Translations under genes and position numbers: made by a program | Shown here: piece after piece, positions 5,227-8,074 of the stretch | How positions within the stretch are numbered: the first letter of the stretch is position 1 | Layout of the letters: each line of letters starts with the position of its first letter | Assembly (NCBI GenBank): GCA_024640745.1 | Contig: JAHEEL010000105.1 | Coordinates: 1 to 8,074 of the forward strand | Direction: 5' to 3' | DNA length: 8,074 nt | Source: Actinomycetes bacterium | Lineage (GTDB): Bacteria > Actinomycetota > Acidimicrobiia > Spongiisociales > UBA5794 | Notes under the pieces: generated by a model | Seen by the model: only the letters and a program-made list of their open reading frames with translations | Databases searched by the model: none | What the model was told of the DNA's origin: nothing

Positions 5227-6038
5227 CTCCCTTCGACCCTCCGCACGGTGACCTCGTCACCCGGTCGAGGCTGGATGACTCTCCCACCGGTCCCGTTGTT
5301 CTCCGACACGAGCAGATAGCCGCTCGAGTCCCACAAGGCGATCAGCGTGTCGGTTCCGTATTCTGAGTCGCCGAAAGTGCGCACCATGCCGAAGATCCGG
5401 GCACCGCACAGTTCGACCTCGACACCGTCCGGCAAGGCGAGATGCGCGATCTCGTCGGGGAGGATCGAACAGATGGCGTTGCCAAAGTCGTCGATGTAGA
5501 TCACTTCGCCGGTCACGCTCCCATCGTCGGCCCGTCGCGCTCCCCAGAGTGGAATCGTGACCGGATCGTCCAGCGGTGTGCCGAGGTCCTTGAGGTGCAC
5601 ACCGGCGGCGAGGTGGGCTCCGACCGGAGCGAACAGGTCGCGTCCGTGGAACGTCGCCGTCACGGAATCGAGCCAGTACTCGGGTCGGTCGAGGATGACG
5701 AATTCGGACGTCCAGTCTTCCCGCTCCGCCCGGTCCATGCAGGCAGTCAGGACTCCGTTGTCCGGGGCGACGAAGAACTGCGGACCGAGCCTTGCGGCGA
5801 TGGGATGACGGTCCGTCCCGACGCCGGGGTCGACGACCACAACATGGATCGTGCCTTCTGGGAAGAAGAACGCGCTGTTGTTGACGACGAAGCTCGCTTC
5901 CCGAATGTCCTGTGGCGTGATGTGGTGGGACAGGTCGGTGACAACCGCATCCGGGGCGATGCGATAGATCGCTCCGTGGAGCACTCCGTCACTCCCCTGC
6001 CGGGTGCCGAAGTCGGTCGTCAAGGTGATGAATGCCAT
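5223..6038 (-). CDS. SAM hydroxide adenosyltransferase (SAM hydrolase, DUF62 family)
   Basis: This 271-residue protein belongs to the family that uses water or hydroxide to split S-adenosylmethionine into adenosine and L-methionine; it is related to fluorinase and SalL chlorinase. The N-domain begins ITLTTDFG (4-11), then DLSHHITPQDIREASFVV, then VVVVDPGVGTDRHPIA. The Asp70, Arg77, His131 set (the His in FHGRDLFAPVGAHLAAG) matches the catalytic Asp-Arg-His of the hydroxide-type enzymes, so it is not expected to be a halogenase. The C-domain starts near GEVIYIDDFGNAICSI. The ATG at 6038 has no Shine-Dalgarno sequence. It lies 9 nt after the deaminase stop, and a TAGCAT box ends 6 nt before it. 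It is thus either the third gene of an operon or started by its own leaderless promoter. Its neighbour consumes adenosine, one of its products. Confidence 0.93.
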   Translation of the reverse strand: MAFITLTTDFGTRQGSDGVLHGAIYRIAPDAVVTDLSHHITPQDIREASFVVNNSAFFFPEGTIHVVVVDPGVGTDRHPIAARLGPQFFVAPDNGVLTACMDRAEREDWTSEFVILDRPEYWLDSVTATFHGRDLFAPVGAHLAAGVHLKDLGTPLDDPVTIPLWGARRADDGSVTGEVIYIDDFGNAICSILPDEIAHLALPDGVEVELCGARIFGMVRTFGDSEYGTDTLIALWDSSGYLLVSENNGTGGRVIQPRPGDEVTVRRVEGS

Positions 6039-6044
6039 GGGTGG

Positions 6045-6050
6045 ATGCTA
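6045..6050 (-). promoter_or_regulatory. Candidate leaderless -10 box for the SAM hydrolase
   Basis: TAGCAT on the minus strand ends 6 nt before the ATG at 6038, so transcription would begin at or next to the start codon. It overlaps the TAG stop of the deaminase gene. A -35 is not clear. The same spacing recurs before the reductase (8053-8058). Confidence 0.4.
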
Positions 6051-7046
6051 CCCCGACACCCACCAGTCCTCGATGCGGAGCGCGAGGCTCGCGCGCGTCG
6101 CCGGCCCGGCCCAGGAGGCATCGACGGGCGCAAGCGACAGACGCCTCATCGTCGCCTCGTCGAATCCGAATCGCTCGTCGCAGATCGAGAACTCTCCCGC
6201 CAGCGTCGTATCGAACATCGCGGGATCGTCGGTGTTGATCGTCACCAGAGCGCCGGCGTCGACCAGCTCGCCGACCGGATGCCGGTCCCAGTGGGCGACG
6301 ACGCCGGTCCGCAGATTCGACGTTGGACAGACCTCGAGTGGCAGCTGTGTTTCAACCAGGTAGTCGACCAGATCGGGGTCTTCGACGGATCGCACACCGT
6401 GACCGACCCGCTCGACGTCGAGAGCCCGGATCGCCCCCCACACGCTCTCTGGCCCGGCCTCCTCTCCTGCGTGCGCCGTGAGACGGAATCCGGCTTCGCG
6501 GGCGTCCCGATAGACCCCCGCGAACTGCTCGGGAGGGTGGGCGGCCTCGTGGCCACCGATGCCGATGCCGATGACGCGGGCCTCGGCCGCCACCTCGCTC
6601 ACGGCGGCGAGTGTCTCGGCCGTCCCGTCGGGCCCACGATCTCGCACGAGGTCCACGATGAGCGGCACCTCGACGTCGGGGACGCGGTCCAATCCCGCTC
6701 GAATTGCGAGCGCAATCCCCTGCGGTTCCAATCCATGGCCGCGGAAGTCGCTAGGCGAGAAGAACGACTCCGCGTAGACGATGTTCTGCTCGGCGAGGTG
6801 CCTGGCTACCGCTTCGGCCGCAAACGTGAAGTCGTCCAGGGTCCGGAGGAATCCGTTCATCCAGGCCCACGTCTCCATGAAGTGGGCGAAGTCGCGATAC
6901 GTGAACCAGTCGACGAGCTGGGCCTCGGTCGTGATCACCGGATCCCCGCCGTGATGCTCGATCAGTTGCCAGAGTGTCGGGACCGGGATGGCTCCCTCGA
7001 GGTGGAGGTGGAGCTCCACCTTCGGCATGGTCGTCCAATCACGCAT
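6048..7046 (-). CDS. add: Adenosine deaminase family protein
   Basis: This is a zinc amidohydrolase of the adenosine/AMP deaminase superfamily, which hydrolyses adenosine to inosine and ammonia. In the 332-residue form starting at 7046, zinc ligands and catalytic residues are all present. These are HLH (13-15) in PKVELHLHLEG, TAHAGE (190-195) with the catalytic Glu, VGHG with His216, CPTSN (240-244) and NTDDP with Asp273/Asp274. The length fits bacterial family members. Three starts are possible: TTG 7058, ATG 7046 and ATG 7028. I prefer 7046, which leaves a short lead before the motif as in relatives, but no start has a clear ribosome site. The gene lies 31 nt after the reductase stop and 9 nt before the SAM-hydrolase ATG. 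Family members also deaminate adenine or 6-aminodeoxyfutalosine. I infer adenosine mainly from the neighbour. Confidence 0.9.
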   Translation of the reverse strand: MRDWTTMPKVELHLHLEGAIPVPTLWQLIEHHGGDPVITTEAQLVDWFTYRDFAHFMETWAWMNGFLRTLDDFTFAAEAVARHLAEQNIVYAESFFSPSDFRGHGLEPQGIALAIRAGLDRVPDVEVPLIVDLVRDRGPDGTAETLAAVSEVAAEARVIGIGIGGHEAAHPPEQFAGVYRDAREAGFRLTAHAGEEAGPESVWGAIRALDVERVGHGVRSVEDPDLVDYLVETQLPLEVCPTSNLRTGVVAHWDRHPVGELVDAGALVTINTDDPAMFDTTLAGEFSICDERFGFDEATMRRLSLAPVDASWAGPATRASLALRIEDWWVSG

Positions 7047-7077
7047 CCGAACATTCAACCAGAGACCGAGCCTGCGC

Positions 7078-8046
7078 TCATCGCCAGGGAAGGGCCCCGC
7101 GCGTTCCCCAATACGCCTCGGGCAACTCTGCGAGCGGCGGAAGCTGCTCGACCACGTGGCGCGGCACTTCCAGTGCCGTGAGGTTGCTTGCCAGCTGGTC
7201 GGTGGTGGCGGCGCCGCTCAGCACGACGGTCGCCCAGGGCTGTTGGAGGCACGCCGCGATCGCGACGGCGTCGGGCGGCCACCCGGGTGCGATTGCTTCG
7301 AGGTCCTGTACCAGAGCAGGATTGCGCGAAGTGAGACGACCGTTCGCTACGGCCTCCTTGACGATCACACCCATGCCGGCAGCAGCCGCTTCCGCGAGGG
7401 CGGCTCCGGCCGATGTCTCGAGCAGATTCCACGTCGCCTGGACGGTGTCGAAGAGGCGCACCCCGTCGATCTCGATCTCCAGCGCCCGCCGGATGGTCTC
7501 GGCCTGATCGGGTCCGCTCGTGGTGAGCCCGATGGCGAGCCCGGTCGCCTGCAACCCGGCAAGTCGTTGCAGCACGTCGGGGTCGTCGAGGACGCCACTC
7601 TCCTGCGTGGCCGAGTGGATCTGGTAGAGGCGAAGGTATGCGCCCAGCAGCCCAACACTCTGGGCGTATTGGCGGTCGAGGTTGGCCGGCGAATGGATCT
7701 TCGTCTCGTGGACGTCGGCGTCGACCCGCCAGTCGGCCATGTAGGTGTATCCCCATTTGGAACCGACGACGATCTCTGCAGCCTTCGGGCCCTGCGTCTC
7801 GAGCCACGCGGCGAGAAACTGCTCGGCCCTGCCATACGAACGCGCTGCATCCAGGTAGCCGATGCCACCGGCGACGGCGGCATCGAGGACGTCGAAGACG
7901 TGGTGCTCCAGGTCGGCGACCTCGGTACGGCCGGCGAGGTCAACGTCGTGACCGATGGTGATGTACCCGGGTCGGCCGAGCGCCGCCATCCCAAGACCGA
8001 TCGCCGAGACCCTGATGCCGGTCGTTCCCAGGTCGCGATACTCCAT
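7078..8046 (-). CDS. Aldo/keto reductase
   Basis: This 322-residue TIM-barrel oxidoreductase of the aldo/keto reductase superfamily would use NAD(P)H to reduce carbonyls. The N-terminus is MEYRDLGTTGIRVSAIGLG. The catalytic tetrad is complete: Asp66 and Tyr71 (LDAARSYGRAE), Lys97 (GSKWGY) and His144 (YQIHS). The cofactor-end motif VVLSGAATTDQLASN is at 264-278. Length is normal. The sequence after KWGY (MADWRVDADVHE) is not one I can tie to a specific substrate class, so the substrate is unknown. ATG 8046 is the natural start because the conserved YRDLG follows at once. There is no ribosome site, but TAGGGT ends 6 nt upstream. It is the first gene of the minus-strand cluster with the deaminase and SAM hydrolase. 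Confidence 0.93.
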   Translation of the reverse strand: MEYRDLGTTGIRVSAIGLGMAALGRPGYITIGHDVDLAGRTEVADLEHHVFDVLDAAVAGGIGYLDAARSYGRAEQFLAAWLETQGPKAAEIVVGSKWGYTYMADWRVDADVHETKIHSPANLDRQYAQSVGLLGAYLRLYQIHSATQESGVLDDPDVLQRLAGLQATGLAIGLTTSGPDQAETIRRALEIEIDGVRLFDTVQATWNLLETSAGAALAEAAAAGMGVIVKEAVANGRLTSRNPALVQDLEAIAPGWPPDAVAIAACLQQPWATVVLSGAATTDQLASNLTALEVPRHVVEQLPPLAELPEAYWGTRGALPWR

Positions 8047-8052
8047 TGGATC

Positions 8053-8058
8053 ACCCTA
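8053..8058 (-). promoter_or_regulatory. Candidate leaderless -10 box for the aldo/keto reductase
   Basis: TAGGGT (TANNNT type) ends exactly 6 nt before the ATG at 8046, with no Shine-Dalgarno sequence between. Transcription would start at about the A of ATG. The -35 would fall beyond the window edge. Confidence 0.45.
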
Positions 8059-8074
8059 CCGATTGCCGGCAGCC

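Noticed and set aside
5247..5261. GGTGAC-CTC-GTCACC as another copy of the 19-bp operator
   Set aside because: The arms share only the GTGAC/GTCAC core in the opposite arrangement, and the spacer differs.
5442..7181. A 579-codon plus-strand frame
   Set aside because: It is antisense to the SAM hydrolase and deaminase, both of which have complete catalytic motifs. The Arg/Asp/Val-rich translation is a typical GC-rich shadow frame.

Overview
The window is high-GC bacterial chromosome with short intergenic gaps, frequent 4-nt stop/start overlaps, GTG starts and TANNNT-type -10 boxes. It looks like an actinobacterium. An Acidimicrobiia-like lineage is my best guess, but it is an inference from style and not from a marker gene. 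I see no rRNA, tRNA, CRISPR array, insertion sequence or phage gene.

Layout from left to right. (1) Positions 2-346, plus strand: the C-terminal part of a formamidopyrimidine-DNA glycosylase/Nei-family repair protein (H2TH and zinc finger), cut by the window edge. (2) Positions 395-1038, minus strand: a two-gene unit of an ArsR-type regulator and a YCII-domain protein joined by a GTGA overlap. An inverted repeat lies on the promoter, which suggests autoregulation. (3) Positions 1391-2266, plus strand: a polyphosphate kinase 2 (PPK2). (4) Positions 2267-2704: an unusually long gap with a perfect 19-bp palindrome and a second, 15/19-identical copy of it, the latter just upstream of the next operon. 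(5) Positions 2705-5226, plus strand: a complete amino-acid-type ABC importer with lipoprotein, permease and ATPase in a tight operon. (6) Positions 8046 down to 5223, minus strand: aldo/keto reductase, adenosine-deaminase-family protein and SAM hydroxide adenosyltransferase (SAM hydrolase).

How the genes fit together: the last two genes of the minus-strand cluster form a plausible two-step route. The SAM hydrolase family splits S-adenosylmethionine into methionine and adenosine, and the deaminase would turn adenosine into inosine. The reductase heads the cluster with no obvious link to that chemistry. The ABC operon and this cluster converge, and their stop codons overlap in a single CTAG palindrome. 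Two minus-strand genes have a TANNNT box ending exactly 6 nt before the ATG and no Shine-Dalgarno sequence, the geometry expected of leaderless transcripts.

Most of the window is ordinary core metabolism. The items most worth following are the SAM-to-inosine gene pair, the paired 19-bp operator-like sites, and the glycine in place of the usual zinc-finger arginine in the glycosylase.
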